Shown in pieces: positions 14,970 through 25,600 of a stretch of DNA of 33,178 nt. The notes beneath the pieces were generated by a model that worked only from the letters and a program-made list of their open reading frames with translations, did not search any database and was not told the origin of the DNA. The DNA is from Bartonella sp. MM73XJBT.G (GTDB lineage Bacteria; Pseudomonadota; Alphaproteobacteria; Rhizobiales; Rhizobiaceae): positions 1 to 33,178 of the forward strand of contig NZ_JAQISW010000017.1 of the NCBI RefSeq assembly GCF_028618435.1, given 5' to 3'. Numbering within the stretch: position 1 is the stretch's first letter; each line of letters begins with the position of its first letter. Position numbers and translations under genes: made by a program.

Positions 14970-15551
14970 GTTAACAGCCTTCTAAAATAAAATTCTCTTC
15001 TGCTATAAAATCAGTTTAAAAAAATACATTCAATGATAAAAATATCTATAAAAACAATAAGTTATATAAAGTTTTCTTTTTAATTTTTTCAAAATTCTAT
15101 ATTTTTTATGAAAATAATGATCCTCTAGAATAGGTTATCCCATAACAAAGAACGAAGTTTCATAAGAAGTATTTTTGCAAATTTATAAAAAATTATTTTT
15201 ACACTCTTGCCATTTTGCTACTGCGCTTTATTTGAAAGGTAGAGTTGCTCTTTAAGCAAGCTATTTTTATTATGAGCTAAATCGCGATATGTTTGGATGG
15301 AAATGATGTAATATTCTCAAAGTTTGTGTTTTTATTTATTTTTAGCTTGAATCCCTCTAGCTAAAAGGGTTGGGGACTTTTCTAGATTCGATGTTGTTGC
15401 AGAGATTTTAGGGTGATGCCGTAGTCAATATTGGTGTCAGAGGGGGAGTTTTGTCTTGATTTATTGGTTTTTGAGGTGCGCGAACTCAAGGGTTTAGCCA
15501 TGGGTGTTTTGCGCGTTGTAATGATGTTGAGCTCTGTTGGAGGAGATTCTT
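14970..15551 (+). other. Upstream region of the first adhesin gene
   Basis: About 580 bp, AT-rich up to about 15340 and less so after. It contains a small stem-loop TTGCT/AGCAA (15245-15259) followed by a T-rich stretch, possibly the end of the trp-like transcript, and a TTATCCCATAA palindrome near 15136. I saw no confident -35/-10 pair. By analogy with badA this is where a Trp-type regulator would bind. Confidence 0.35.
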
Positions 15552-18500
15552 ATGAAAAAAAAATATTCCGCACCAAATTTAATTAAAACTGTCTCGCTCA
15601 GCGCGGCAATGGCTACACTCCTATCAAGTGTTTCTCCCGTTTTTGCTGCCAACTTTGCCTTCACAGGAGGAACTAATTTAAGCACAGGTGGTGCGGGCGT
15701 TTTATATACACATGGTAGCCATGGGAGTGTTGTTTTATCTGGTGACGATGATTTTTGTGGTGCAGACAACGTCGTTGGTCGTGGCGGTAAACAACAGCAA
15801 GTAGTTAGTGATAATCAACGAATAACTGCAGAGGAACAATATAACAGATTTATAGAAGATCGAAAATTCGGCGACCGCAATCCTTATGGTACGACTACTG
15901 AAAAGGTTACTTGGGGGGGGAATAGTTGGACAACTCCTAGAGGCGGTTATATGGGTGCACTGACTGGTGGATTTCAGAATGCGATGCCTGAAGCTTATGG
16001 TGTTTATTCTTTTGCAACGGGCTGTGGTTCTGCGGCAACAGGAAATTATTCCACAGCGTTTGGTGCAGGAGCAACTGCAAAAACTGGTGGTTCGCAAGCT
16101 TTTGGTGTTTCTGCACTTGCGAGTGGTAAAGCAACTGTTGCTATGGGTATCGGATCAGAAGCTTCTGGGGATTCTGCTGTTGCTATTGGTGGACTTGCAA
16201 ATGCATTGGGTAAAAATAGTGTTGCTATGGGATTAAAAGCAATGGCAAAAGAAAATTTTGCGATTGCTATAGGTTCAGAGGCTGAAGCGCAAGCTTCAGG
16301 TTCTATTGCAATAGGTAGCAGGCGCTCTGATAGAACTGAAACGTCTGATCCTAACAGAAAAGCAATAGCGAAGAGTAAAAATGCGATTGCTATAGGTTCG
16401 CATACTTATGCTGAGGCGGAGGATTCCGTTGCTATTGGTGTTAATGCGCAAGCGCGTGTTTATGATGGTGTTGCTATCGGTGGTGGTTCTGTCTCCGATA
16501 GAGATAAGGGCGTTAAGGGATATGACCCTTACCTTGATGATGATACGACAGAAAGCGGTATTGCATGGATCAGCACAACAGGTGCTTTTAGTGTTGGTGA
16601 AGTTGGTGGCACAGGTAATGGTAAATTAACACGACAAATTACAGGTGTGGCCGCTGGGAGTGAAGATACTGATGCAGTTAATGTGGCGCAGTTAAAAGCT
16701 ATGAGAGACGTCATAGCAGGAGGAGGAGCTTGGAAACTTTCTGCTAACGATACAGATCCTACAGATGTGAATTCAGGCAATATAGTAGATTTTTCAGTGA
16801 AAGATACAAAAGCAGGAAAAGATAACTTAACAATTGAAAAACACAATGAAAACAAGAAGCATAAAATTGAATTTGCTTTAAGTGATAATCTTAAATTGAT
16901 AAGCGTTACGACTGGTCAAAGCTCTATGAGTGATGATGGCTTTACGTTTACTGATGGTGGCCCACGCATGACTATTGATGGTATTGATGCTGGAGATGAA
17001 AAGATCACAGGAGTGAAAGCTGGAGAAGATGATACTGATGCAGTGAATTTTAAACAGCTAAAAGAATTTACAACAGGAATTAAAGGGGGGGGCTGGAAGC
17101 TTTCTGTTGAAGATGGAGAAGCTACAGATGTTGAGGCAGATAGTACAGTCAATTTTTCTGCTGTTGCGAGTGAGGATGGAAGTAAAAATATCAAAATTGT
17201 TAAAGGCGATGGAAATAAAGTCTCTTTTGATTTAGCTGATAATATTAATGTAATGACTGTCACAGCAGGAGACAGCGTTATGGATGCTGCAGGCTTCAGA
17301 TTTAACGGTGGTGAAGGGCCGAGCATAACTGTTAATGGCATTCATGCTGGTAATAAAACGATTAAAGGAGTCGCAGCAGGGGAAGAAGATACCGATGCTG
17401 TAAATTTGAAGCAATTAACAGACGTGAAAGGATTGATATCAAAAGCAGGTGGCTGGAAGCTTTCTGTTGATGGTGAAGATACAACAGATGTTGAACCAGG
17501 TAGTACTGTAGATCTTGTTGCGGGTGAAAATGCAGATGGTGACAAAAACATCCAAATTGTCAAAGGTGATGGAAATAAAGTTACATTTTCTTTGAATAAT
17601 GATCTTAAGTTAACGAGTGTCACGACAGGCGACAGCATTATGAGTGATAGTGGCTTTTCGTTTGCTGATGGTGAAGGACCAAGCATGACTGTATATGGTA
17701 TTGATGCTGGTGGTGAACACATTACAAATGTAAAGGCTGGAGAAAACGATACGGATGCAGTAAATTATAAACAGTTGAAAGAAATAAAGAACCAGATAGT
17801 TGGCGATAGCCTTGTTAAATGGGATGAGGAGAAAAAAATTATTTCCATTGGTATGGAAAAAGGCGGAACAGAACTTGATATTGCAAACGAAGATGGGGAT
17901 TTTAGGATAATTGCTGGTGTAGCAGCAGGAAAGAATGATGATGATGCTGTAAACTTTGCACAATTGAAAGAGGTAAAGACACTTGCAGAAAATGGCTGGA
18001 AGCTTTCTGTTGATGGTAACAATGCTACAGATGTTAAAGCGGGGAGTACAGTAGATCTCATTGCTGGTGCGACTAAGAGTGGCGGTAAAAATATCCAAAT
18101 TGAAAAAGGCGAAAATAATAAAATTACTTTTTCTTTAAAAGATCATATTGTGCTAAGTAGTGTTATGACTGGCAACAGCATGATGAGTGATGATGGCTTT
18201 TCATTTGCTGATGGCGGTCCAAAGATAACAGTGAATGGTATCGATGCAGGCAGTAAAAAGATTACAAAAGTAGCAGCGGGAGAGCAAGACACTGATGCTG
18301 TAAATTATAAACAGTTGAAAGAAATAAAGAACCAGATAGTTGGCGATAGTCTTGTAAAATGGGATGAGGATGAAAAAGTTATTTACATTGGTGCTGAAAA
18401 GGACGGAACAGAACTTGATATTACAAATAAAGATGGGGGTTTTAGGGTAATTACTGGTGTAGCAGCGGGAGAGTATGACGATGATGCTGTAAACTTTGCA

Positions 18501-21500
18501 CAATTGAAAGAGGTAAAGACACTTGCAACAAAAGGTTGGAAACTTTCTGTTAATGGCGATGATGCTAGAGATGTTACAGCTGGGAGTACAGTAGATCTTA
18601 TTGCCGTTAAGCATCACGAAGACGGTGAACTCACAAATATCAAAATTGTGAGAGGAGATAACAATGAGATCAAGTTTGATTTAGCAGAACACATTAAAGT
18701 TGGCAGTATAGAGGTAGGGGGTAAAACTAGTTTAACTGCTAATGGCTTAGTGATTAAAAATGGTGGTCCAAGAATAACATTTGGCGGTATTCATGCGGCT
18801 GATAAGACGATTACAGGAGTGGCAGATGGTGTTTTAGAGAAGGATGCAGTTAATCTTTCACAGTTGAATAAAGTAAAAGATCAGATTAACAATGTAACAG
18901 AAAATAGTCTAGTTAAATGGGATGAGGGTGAAAAGCTTATTACCATTGGTGCACAAAAAGGTGGTACGAGAATTGATATCACGGGGACTGATGGAGAGCG
19001 AACCATTGCAGGTGTCAAAGATGGTGAAATTTCTGAAAATTCAACAGAAGCGATAAATGGTAGCCAAATTAATAAAATATCTGGAGATATTGCAAAGTTT
19101 TTTGGTGGAGATGCGGCATTTGAAAATGGTAAATTTGTAGGGCCAAGATATAATTTATCTACAGTTTCTACAGATGGTAAAATAGTTCAGAAGGAATATA
19201 CTGATGTTGGTTCCGCGCTGACAGGGCTTGATATAAATATCAAAAATGTCAATAAACATATAGAATATGTAGACAATAAATTTGATAAGAAATTTGATAA
19301 ATTCTCTCAAGATGCTTTATTGTGGAGTGAAGCAGAAGGGGCGTTTGTTGCACGTCATGGAACAGATGGAGAGAAGACAGACAGTAAGATTAAGTTCCTT
19401 GCGGATGGTGATATTTCTGAAGAGTCAACAGATGCAATCAATGGTTCTCAACTTTATACGATGGGTGATAAGATTGCCAATTATTTCGGTGGTGGAGCTA
19501 GCTATGAGGATGGAGAGTGGACAGACCCTACTTTCAAGGTTTCTCAACGCGTTGAGAACGGTAATATTGTTGAGAAAAAGTACAATAATGTCGCTGAGGC
19601 TTTTGATGGTGTCGATACTTCTATCACGGATATCTATAATCAGATTAATAATGTGACAGAAAATAGTCTTGTTAAATGGGATGAGAGCGAAAAGCTTATT
19701 ACCATTGGTAAGGAAAAAGGTGGTACAAAAATCAGTATCGAAAACATGAATGGTGAGGATCGTACACTTTCTGGTGTGAAAGATGGAACAATTTCTCGAA
19801 CATCAACAGAAGCTGTAAATGGTTCTCAGCTCTTTAAGACAAATGAAAATGTCAAAACTGTTACCGATAATATCAAAACAGTTGCTGAAAATACATCGAA
19901 ATATTTTGGTGGCAGTACAGATGTACTTGAAGGTATAGAGCCAACTTTCCTTATTCAGGGTCAGACATATCGTAATGTTTTTGACGCATTTGGGGGTGTG
20001 AATACTTCTATTACAAATATTGATAATAAAATTTCTGATTTGAAAGAAAACAGTCTTGTTAAATGGGATGAAGGGAAGAAACTTATCACCATTGGGAAGG
20101 ATAAAGCTGGGACTGAGATCAATATTGCAGGATATGGTAAGGTAGCACGTTCCATTTCTGGTGTAAAAGCGGCAGAGAAGGGTGATGAAGCTGTTAACAA
20201 AGATCAACTTGATAAAAGCATAAAGGATATTACGGAAAATATTGAGACAGTAACTGCTGCTGCAGTTCTTTATGATAAAAATGACGATAATAGCGTTAAT
20301 TATGAGAGTGTAACTTTAGGTGGCGAGAAAGGTGCAAAACCAGTTGCTCTCCATAATGTCAAAGATGGTAGCATTTCTGAAAATTCTCACGATGCCATTA
20401 ATGGTAGTCAGATTAATAAAATATCAGCAGATATTGCAAAGTTTTTTGGTGGTGGTGCAAAATTTGTTAATGGTGCCTTTAAAGGACTAAAATATACTTT
20501 ATCGGCTATTGTAGATGGTGAGGTAGGGCAGGCTAATTTTTATGACGTTGGTTCAGCTTTAAAAGGTCTTGATAAAAATGTTAAAGATGTGAATCAACGC
20601 TTAACGAATGTATCTAATGAGTTTAATCAGAACATTGAAAGTATCTCAAAAGATGCTTTACTGTGGGATGATGAAGAAGAAGCATTTGTTGCACGTCATG
20701 AAAAAGATGGCAAGACGACAAACAGCAAGCTTAAATATCTCATGGATGGTGAGATTGCGGATGGTTCAACAGAAGCCATTACGGGTAATCAGCTTTATTT
20801 CATGAGCAACCAGCTTGCGAATTATTTCGGCGGTGGTGCTAAATATGAAAATGGCAAATGGACAGCACCTACTTTCAAGATTGTTCAAGTCAATGAGAAT
20901 GGTGAAACTGTTGAGAAGGAGCACCATAATGTTGCTGATGCTTTTGGTGACGTTAATGAAAATATGTCAAATATTAATAACCGTATTGATGATGTCATCA
21001 ACAAGGTCGATTCAGATGCTTTAAAGTGGAATGATAAAGAAAAAGCCTATGATGCTGGTCGCGATGGTAAGCCGAATAAAATTATCAATGTCGCTGATGG
21101 TAAAGTTGAAAAAGGTTCCAAAGACGCGGTTAATGGTGGACAACTTTGGGAGACCAATGAACGTGTCTCTGGTGTTGAAAAAGATGTTAAGCATCTTAAC
21201 AACAGAGTTGATAACATTTCCAATACCATTGCTGATATTGGGGACATAGTTACCAATATCGATGTTAAAGTTGATAATATTGATAATAAGGTTAACGATA
21301 TTGCTGAGGATGCTGTTCGCTATGACAGAGATGAAAACGGCAACAAGACCAATAAAATCACATTAACGGGGGGAGATGCCAGTGAACCTGTTGTGATTGA
21401 TAATGTCGCTAATGGTAAAATTGAGAAAGGATCAAAAGAAGCTGTAAATGGTGGTCAACTCCATGACTATACCCAAGAACAGATGAAGATTATTCTTGAT

Positions 21501-21866
21501 GAATCCAAGCAATATACGGATCAAAAGATCAATAATATTAGGATTGATGCGATTGATGAAGCTGTTGATAAGTCCAAACACTATACCGATATGAAGTTTG
21601 ATGTTTTAAACTACAGCATTGAAAGTGTGCGAAAGGAAGCAAGACAAGCAGCAGCTATTGGTTTAGCAGTGTCTAATTTACGCTACAATGATACACCTGG
21701 AAAATTAAGCGTTGGATTTGGTACTGGTTTATGGCGCAGTCAATCAGCTTTTGCCTTTGGTGCTGGTTACACCTCAGAGAATGGAAATATTCGGTCTAAT
21801 GTATCTGTTACGACTTCTGGTGGTCATTGGGGTGTAGGTGCAGGATTCAATATGACATTGAATTGA
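15552..21866 (+). CDS. Trimeric autotransporter adhesin TAA1 (BadA/Vomp-like)
   Basis: This 2104-residue surface protein should form a homotrimeric fibre that binds host matrix and cells. The order is: signal peptide 1-32 (SLSAAMATLLSSVSPVFA), an N-terminal region, YadA-type head repeats at about 145-305 (many AIAIGS/VAMG units), a neck with TGVAAGSEDTDAVNVAQLKA (about 364-384), then a long stalk. The stalk has five WKLS modules (Trp codons at 16731, 17094, 17454, 17997 and 18537) and many LVKWDE and AVNGSQL repeats. The YadA anchor (about 2014-2104) supplies four strands per chain of the 12-strand barrel. GGAGGA supports the ATG at 15552 over an in-frame TTG at 15537. Homopolymers A9 (15555-15563) and G8 (15913-15920, 17085-17092) lie in the coding sequence. 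It ends FNMTLN, without the usual terminal aromatic. Confidence 0.93.
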   Translation: MKKKYSAPNLIKTVSLSAAMATLLSSVSPVFAANFAFTGGTNLSTGGAGVLYTHGSHGSVVLSGDDDFCGADNVVGRGGKQQQVVSDNQRITAEEQYNRFIEDRKFGDRNPYGTTTEKVTWGGNSWTTPRGGYMGALTGGFQNAMPEAYGVYSFATGCGSAATGNYSTAFGAGATAKTGGSQAFGVSALASGKATVAMGIGSEASGDSAVAIGGLANALGKNSVAMGLKAMAKENFAIAIGSEAEAQASGSIAIGSRRSDRTETSDPNRKAIAKSKNAIAIGSHTYAEAEDSVAIGVNAQARVYDGVAIGGGSVSDRDKGVKGYDPYLDDDTTESGIAWISTTGAFSVGEVGGTGNGKLTRQITGVAAGSEDTDAVNVAQLKAMRDVIAGGGAWKLSANDTDPTDVNSGNIVDFSVKDTKAGKDNLTIEKHNENKKHKIEFALSDNLKLISVTTGQSSMSDDGFTFTDGGPRMTIDGIDAGDEKITGVKAGEDDTDAVNFKQLKEFTTGIKGGGWKLSVEDGEATDVEADSTVNFSAVASEDGSKNIKIVKGDGNKVSFDLADNINVMTVTAGDSVMDAAGFRFNGGEGPSITVNGIHAGNKTIKGVAAGEEDTDAVNLKQLTDVKGLISKAGGWKLSVDGEDTTDVEPGSTVDLVAGENADGDKNIQIVKGDGNKVTFSLNNDLKLTSVTTGDSIMSDSGFSFADGEGPSMTVYGIDAGGEHITNVKAGENDTDAVNYKQLKEIKNQIVGDSLVKWDEEKKIISIGMEKGGTELDIANEDGDFRIIAGVAAGKNDDDAVNFAQLKEVKTLAENGWKLSVDGNNATDVKAGSTVDLIAGATKSGGKNIQIEKGENNKITFSLKDHIVLSSVMTGNSMMSDDGFSFADGGPKITVNGIDAGSKKITKVAAGEQDTDAVNYKQLKEIKNQIVGDSLVKWDEDEKVIYIGAEKDGTELDITNKDGGFRVITGVAAGEYDDDAVNFAQLKEVKTLATKGWKLSVNGDDARDVTAGSTVDLIAVKHHEDGELTNIKIVRGDNNEIKFDLAEHIKVGSIEVGGKTSLTANGLVIKNGGPRITFGGIHAADKTITGVADGVLEKDAVNLSQLNKVKDQINNVTENSLVKWDEGEKLITIGAQKGGTRIDITGTDGERTIAGVKDGEISENSTEAINGSQINKISGDIAKFFGGDAAFENGKFVGPRYNLSTVSTDGKIVQKEYTDVGSALTGLDINIKNVNKHIEYVDNKFDKKFDKFSQDALLWSEAEGAFVARHGTDGEKTDSKIKFLADGDISEESTDAINGSQLYTMGDKIANYFGGGASYEDGEWTDPTFKVSQRVENGNIVEKKYNNVAEAFDGVDTSITDIYNQINNVTENSLVKWDESEKLITIGKEKGGTKISIENMNGEDRTLSGVKDGTISRTSTEAVNGSQLFKTNENVKTVTDNIKTVAENTSKYFGGSTDVLEGIEPTFLIQGQTYRNVFDAFGGVNTSITNIDNKISDLKENSLVKWDEGKKLITIGKDKAGTEINIAGYGKVARSISGVKAAEKGDEAVNKDQLDKSIKDITENIETVTAAAVLYDKNDDNSVNYESVTLGGEKGAKPVALHNVKDGSISENSHDAINGSQINKISADIAKFFGGGAKFVNGAFKGLKYTLSAIVDGEVGQANFYDVGSALKGLDKNVKDVNQRLTNVSNEFNQNIESISKDALLWDDEEEAFVARHEKDGKTTNSKLKYLMDGEIADGSTEAITGNQLYFMSNQLANYFGGGAKYENGKWTAPTFKIVQVNENGETVEKEHHNVADAFGDVNENMSNINNRIDDVINKVDSDALKWNDKEKAYDAGRDGKPNKIINVADGKVEKGSKDAVNGGQLWETNERVSGVEKDVKHLNNRVDNISNTIADIGDIVTNIDVKVDNIDNKVNDIAEDAVRYDRDENGNKTNKITLTGGDASEPVVIDNVANGKIEKGSKEAVNGGQLHDYTQEQMKIILDESKQYTDQKINNIRIDAIDEAVDKSKHYTDMKFDVLNYSIESVRKEARQAAAIGLAVSNLRYNDTPGKLSVGFGTGLWRSQSAFAFGAGYTSENGNIRSNVSVTTSGGHWGVGAGFNMTLN
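17761..18840 (+). repeat. 540-bp tandem stalk repeat in TAA1
   Basis: About 60 bases at 17761 recur almost unchanged at 18301 (AATTATAAACAGTTGAAAG and on through TTGGCGATAG). The following WKLS modules are also 540 bp apart (17997 and 18537). The repeat is 180 codons, so gain or loss keeps the frame. Confidence 0.7.
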
Positions 21867-21894
21867 TAATTAACAAACCAAATGAAAAATTCTT

Positions 21895-21933
21895 TTCACC
21901 CTTGTCTTATGAGGCAGGGGTGAATTGTTTTTT
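21895..21933 (+). terminator. Rho-independent terminator of TAA1
   Basis: TTCACCCTTG (21895-21904) and CAGGGGTGAA (21915-21924) pair over 10 positions with one G-U, followed by TTGTTTTTT. It stands 29 bp after the stop codon. Confidence 0.85.
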
Positions 21934-22659
21934 ACAATCTATAAAAGATATGCATAGAAAGAGTGATAAGGGATATAATGATAACGGACAGGTTTTAAAA
22001 ACAGAAAAAACTTTTACGCTTTCAGCAATGTTCTCACCTTTTTCAAAAGAAAAGATGAATTTACCTGACTTTTTACAAAACTATAAATTTACGATTCATC
22101 TTCGGGTAAAGAAAAACAGATTGAGTTTGACTGGAGAAGTGATAAAAATGATACGCTAAATTAGCCTTCAATAACTTAAATCATCTCTATTCTCGTCATT
22201 TATTAGAGCCTGTGATGAGGTTATTTTGTAGAATAACAATAAAATTAAAACATCCCTACTTACGCATTTTTGAAGAAAAATCGTAGACTTTATTCACTTA
22301 TTTTACACAAAAAATATTTTTACTTAATACTTTTCTAAAAAGAAAAATCCCCTTTCTCTTCAAGATATTAGCACTTTTTCTATGAATAAAAGTGATAAAT
22401 AAAAAACTAAAAAAACAATATCATCCTTGCAAAAAATAACAAAAAAACCTAGAAGTTAAGCAAATACTCATTAATATATAAAAAAATTAATCTTATTATC
22501 TCAGAGTAACACAAAAAGCGGGTGCATTCACTATAACATCTAAATATGCAATTTCTCTATTTTTTTAATGTTAAAGAGATGTCAACTTAAAAGTTTTCTT
22601 AGCATTTAAATGTGTCTTTTTTTGTGTTTTTAGTTATTTTTTTCATTGGGGAATTTGTT
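21934..22659 (+). other. AT-rich spacer between TAA1 and TAA2
   Basis: About 725 bp, extremely AT-rich from 22230 on, without a credible gene. A frame that starts in the last codons of TAA1 and crosses the terminator is not believed. The region must contain the TAA2 promoter. AATGTGTCTTTT at 22609-22620, about 40 bp before the start codon, is shared with the TAA3 leader. Confidence 0.45.
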
Positions 22660-25600
22660 ATGAACAAATTATATACACAATTAGCGGGGAGTGATTTAAA
22701 ATTTTCTCGTTTTCCTTTTATTAAAGTTTTGTCATTAACTTCAATCGCTGCGCTTTTGTCGAGTGTTTCTCCTGTTTTTTCAAAAAATCTCTCTCCAAAA
22801 GAAGGAGTTTCTACGGATATAAAGACTGTTTCTGTGATGTCTCCCCAAAGTGTTATTTCTGTTTATGATGAAGCTACCGGTTATTTGAGGCTTCGCGATA
22901 GTATGTCTTCCCAACAATTTGCACAGCATGATGAGAATCTAGTGCCGATTGGTATATTTGATGCCTCGCAAGATGATTCACCTGTAATCACAAAGCGTGA
23001 TGCTGGATTACAACGTGCAGACAAAAATGTTACTTTAGGTGATGGAGCGCAAGTACAAAAAGAATGGGGTGTTGCTGTAGGTTATATGGCTCACGCTATG
23101 GGGAAAAGCAGTACCGCATTGGGTGGTGAATATAATGAGGAGAGTACACACGGGGATAGTGATTATACCACTGCCAATGGTGATTATTCAACAGCTTTGG
23201 GTTCTGTTTCTAAGGCTATGGAAAATGGTGCAACTGCTGTTGGTCATCGTGCATTAGCAAAAGGTAAACAATCTATTTCTGTGGGATTTTATTCGAAAGC
23301 AAATGAAGAAAAAAGCGTTACGCTTGGGGATTATGCTGTAACTGAAGTAGTAGGAGGAGTTGCGTTAGGGAGTGCTTCTGTATCTAATGTTGGAGCTGGT
23401 GTTGAAGGGTATAGTCCTCTTGGGAAAAAGGGAGAAGGTGCCGATTTTGTATGGAAAAGTACACAAGGTGCTGTGAGTGTTGGTGATGTTAAGCAAGGGA
23501 AAACACGGCAAATTGGGGGAGTAGCAGCAGGTACAGAAGAGACTGATGCGGTGAATATTGCGCAGTTAAAGTCATTGCAAACCTATGTAGATAAGGGCTG
23601 GAAACTGTCTGTTGATGGTAAAAATACTAAAGCTGTAGGGATAGACGATACAGTAGATTTTGCAGCTGGAAGTAAAAATCTTGAAATCACAAAAGGTGAA
23701 AAAGACAATAACATAAAATTTGATCTCGCAAAAAACATTACGCTGGAGAGCGTAACAGCGGGGAAAAATGTTTTTGATACCACGGGCTTAATCATTAACG
23801 ATGGTCCCAAAATCACGACTTCTGGTATTGACGCTGGAAATAACAGGATAACGGGTATTGCACCTGCTGATCTTAGTGCAGATTCACAAGACGCGGTAAA
23901 TGGTAGTCAGTTGAATGTTGTAGCTACCCATATAGCTCGATATTTAGGTGGTGGTGTTAAATTTACAAGTGGCCAATGGGATGATCCAAAGTTCAAAATT
24001 AAAACTTTCAATCCTGAGACGAATGAGATTGAAGAAGAAAGTTTTCCGGATGTAGCAAAAGCCCTTGAGGGTGTGGGTAAGTCTTATGTAAATCTTCACA
24101 ATGAGATTAAAAAAGCTGCCGATGATAGTGTCTTTAAATGGCATGCCGAAACGGAGAGCATTACAATTGCTGCCAGTGAGGGAAAAGGTGGGCAAGGAAG
24201 TATTGCTATAGGTAAGCTTTCAAGTGCAGCTGCTGACAATGGTATTGCACTAGGTGGTTCTGCAAATACATCTGGTGAAAATAGTATTGCATTAGGTAGT
24301 TTTGCAAATGCATCTGGTGAAAATAGTATTGCATTAGGTGGACTTTCAACTGTAACAGCTAAAAATAGTATGGCATTAGGTTCAAATGCACAAGTACTTG
24401 CTGATGGTGGTGTTGCTGTGGGTTATCAATCTGTTTCTCGTAACACAGTGTCCACAGTTGGCTATGATCCTTCCATAGGGGGCCGGTCAACAGATGATGG
24501 TGTGATATGGAAGAGCACTCAAGGAGCTTTTAGTATTGGTGATACTCCGAATAAGATAACACGACAGCTTACAGGTGTGGCAGCGGGTTATGCAGACACT
24601 GATGCCGTCAACATTGCGCAGCTGAAAGCACTAAGAGAGTACGCAGGCAAAGGTTGGAAACTTTCTGTTGATGATAAAAATACCCAAGCCGTTAGCATAG
24701 ATGATACAGTAGATTTTTCAACTGGAAGTAAAAATTTTAAAATTACAAAAGGCGATAAAGATAATAAGATAAAATTTGATCTGGCTCAAGATGTTGCATT
24801 AACGAGCTTAAAGGCAGGCACAAATACCCTAGACGCAACAGGCTTAGTGATTACAGGTGGTCCGAAAATAACAACGGGTGGTATTGACGCTGGCAGTAAG
24901 AAGATAACAGGCATTCAAGATGGTGCACTCACAGCAGAATCAACCGAAGCGGTCAATGGTTCCCAACTTTTGGCAACAAATACTGAAATTAATGAAGTAA
25001 GAGATAGTATCCTTGTTAAGCAAGTAGCAAAGAAGAGGAGAACGCGCAGTCTCCCTAATGAAGGAGAAGGTCTTATCACTGTTGGTATGGAAACTGGTGG
25101 TAGCGAAATCAGTATTTTGAACAAAAGTAATGAAGAGCGGAAACTTTCCGGTCTACTCGGCGGGGCAATCAGTGCAACTTCAACAGACGCAGTAAATGGC
25201 TCACAGCTTCATACATTGGGCACAGGTGTTGCATCTTATTTTGGTGGTGGTGCTAGCTATGCGGATGGTAAATGGACCGCTCCTACATTCAAGGTAAAAG
25301 CAATCAAGGAAGATGGCAGCCCTGAAGATAAGGAATATCATGATGTAGCATCTGCTTTTTCTGGAGTTGGTAGTTCTATCACGAATGTTCAGAATAAATT
25401 GACTGAACAGGTTAATAATGTGATTAACAAATTAGAAAGCGAAAGCTTTGTTCAGCAAGACAAAACAACGCATCGTCTCACTATTGGAGCTGCAGTAGAA
25501 GGCAGTGAAATCAATATTGCCAATAAGGCTGGTGCGGATCGGATTCTTTCTGGCGTAAAGGACGCGACGAAAAACAATGAAGCCGTTAACAAAGGACAGC

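Noticed and set aside
21827..22159. 110-codon frame overlapping the end of TAA1
   Set aside because: It begins inside the anchor sequence and crosses the terminator; no Shine-Dalgarno and no recognisable product.
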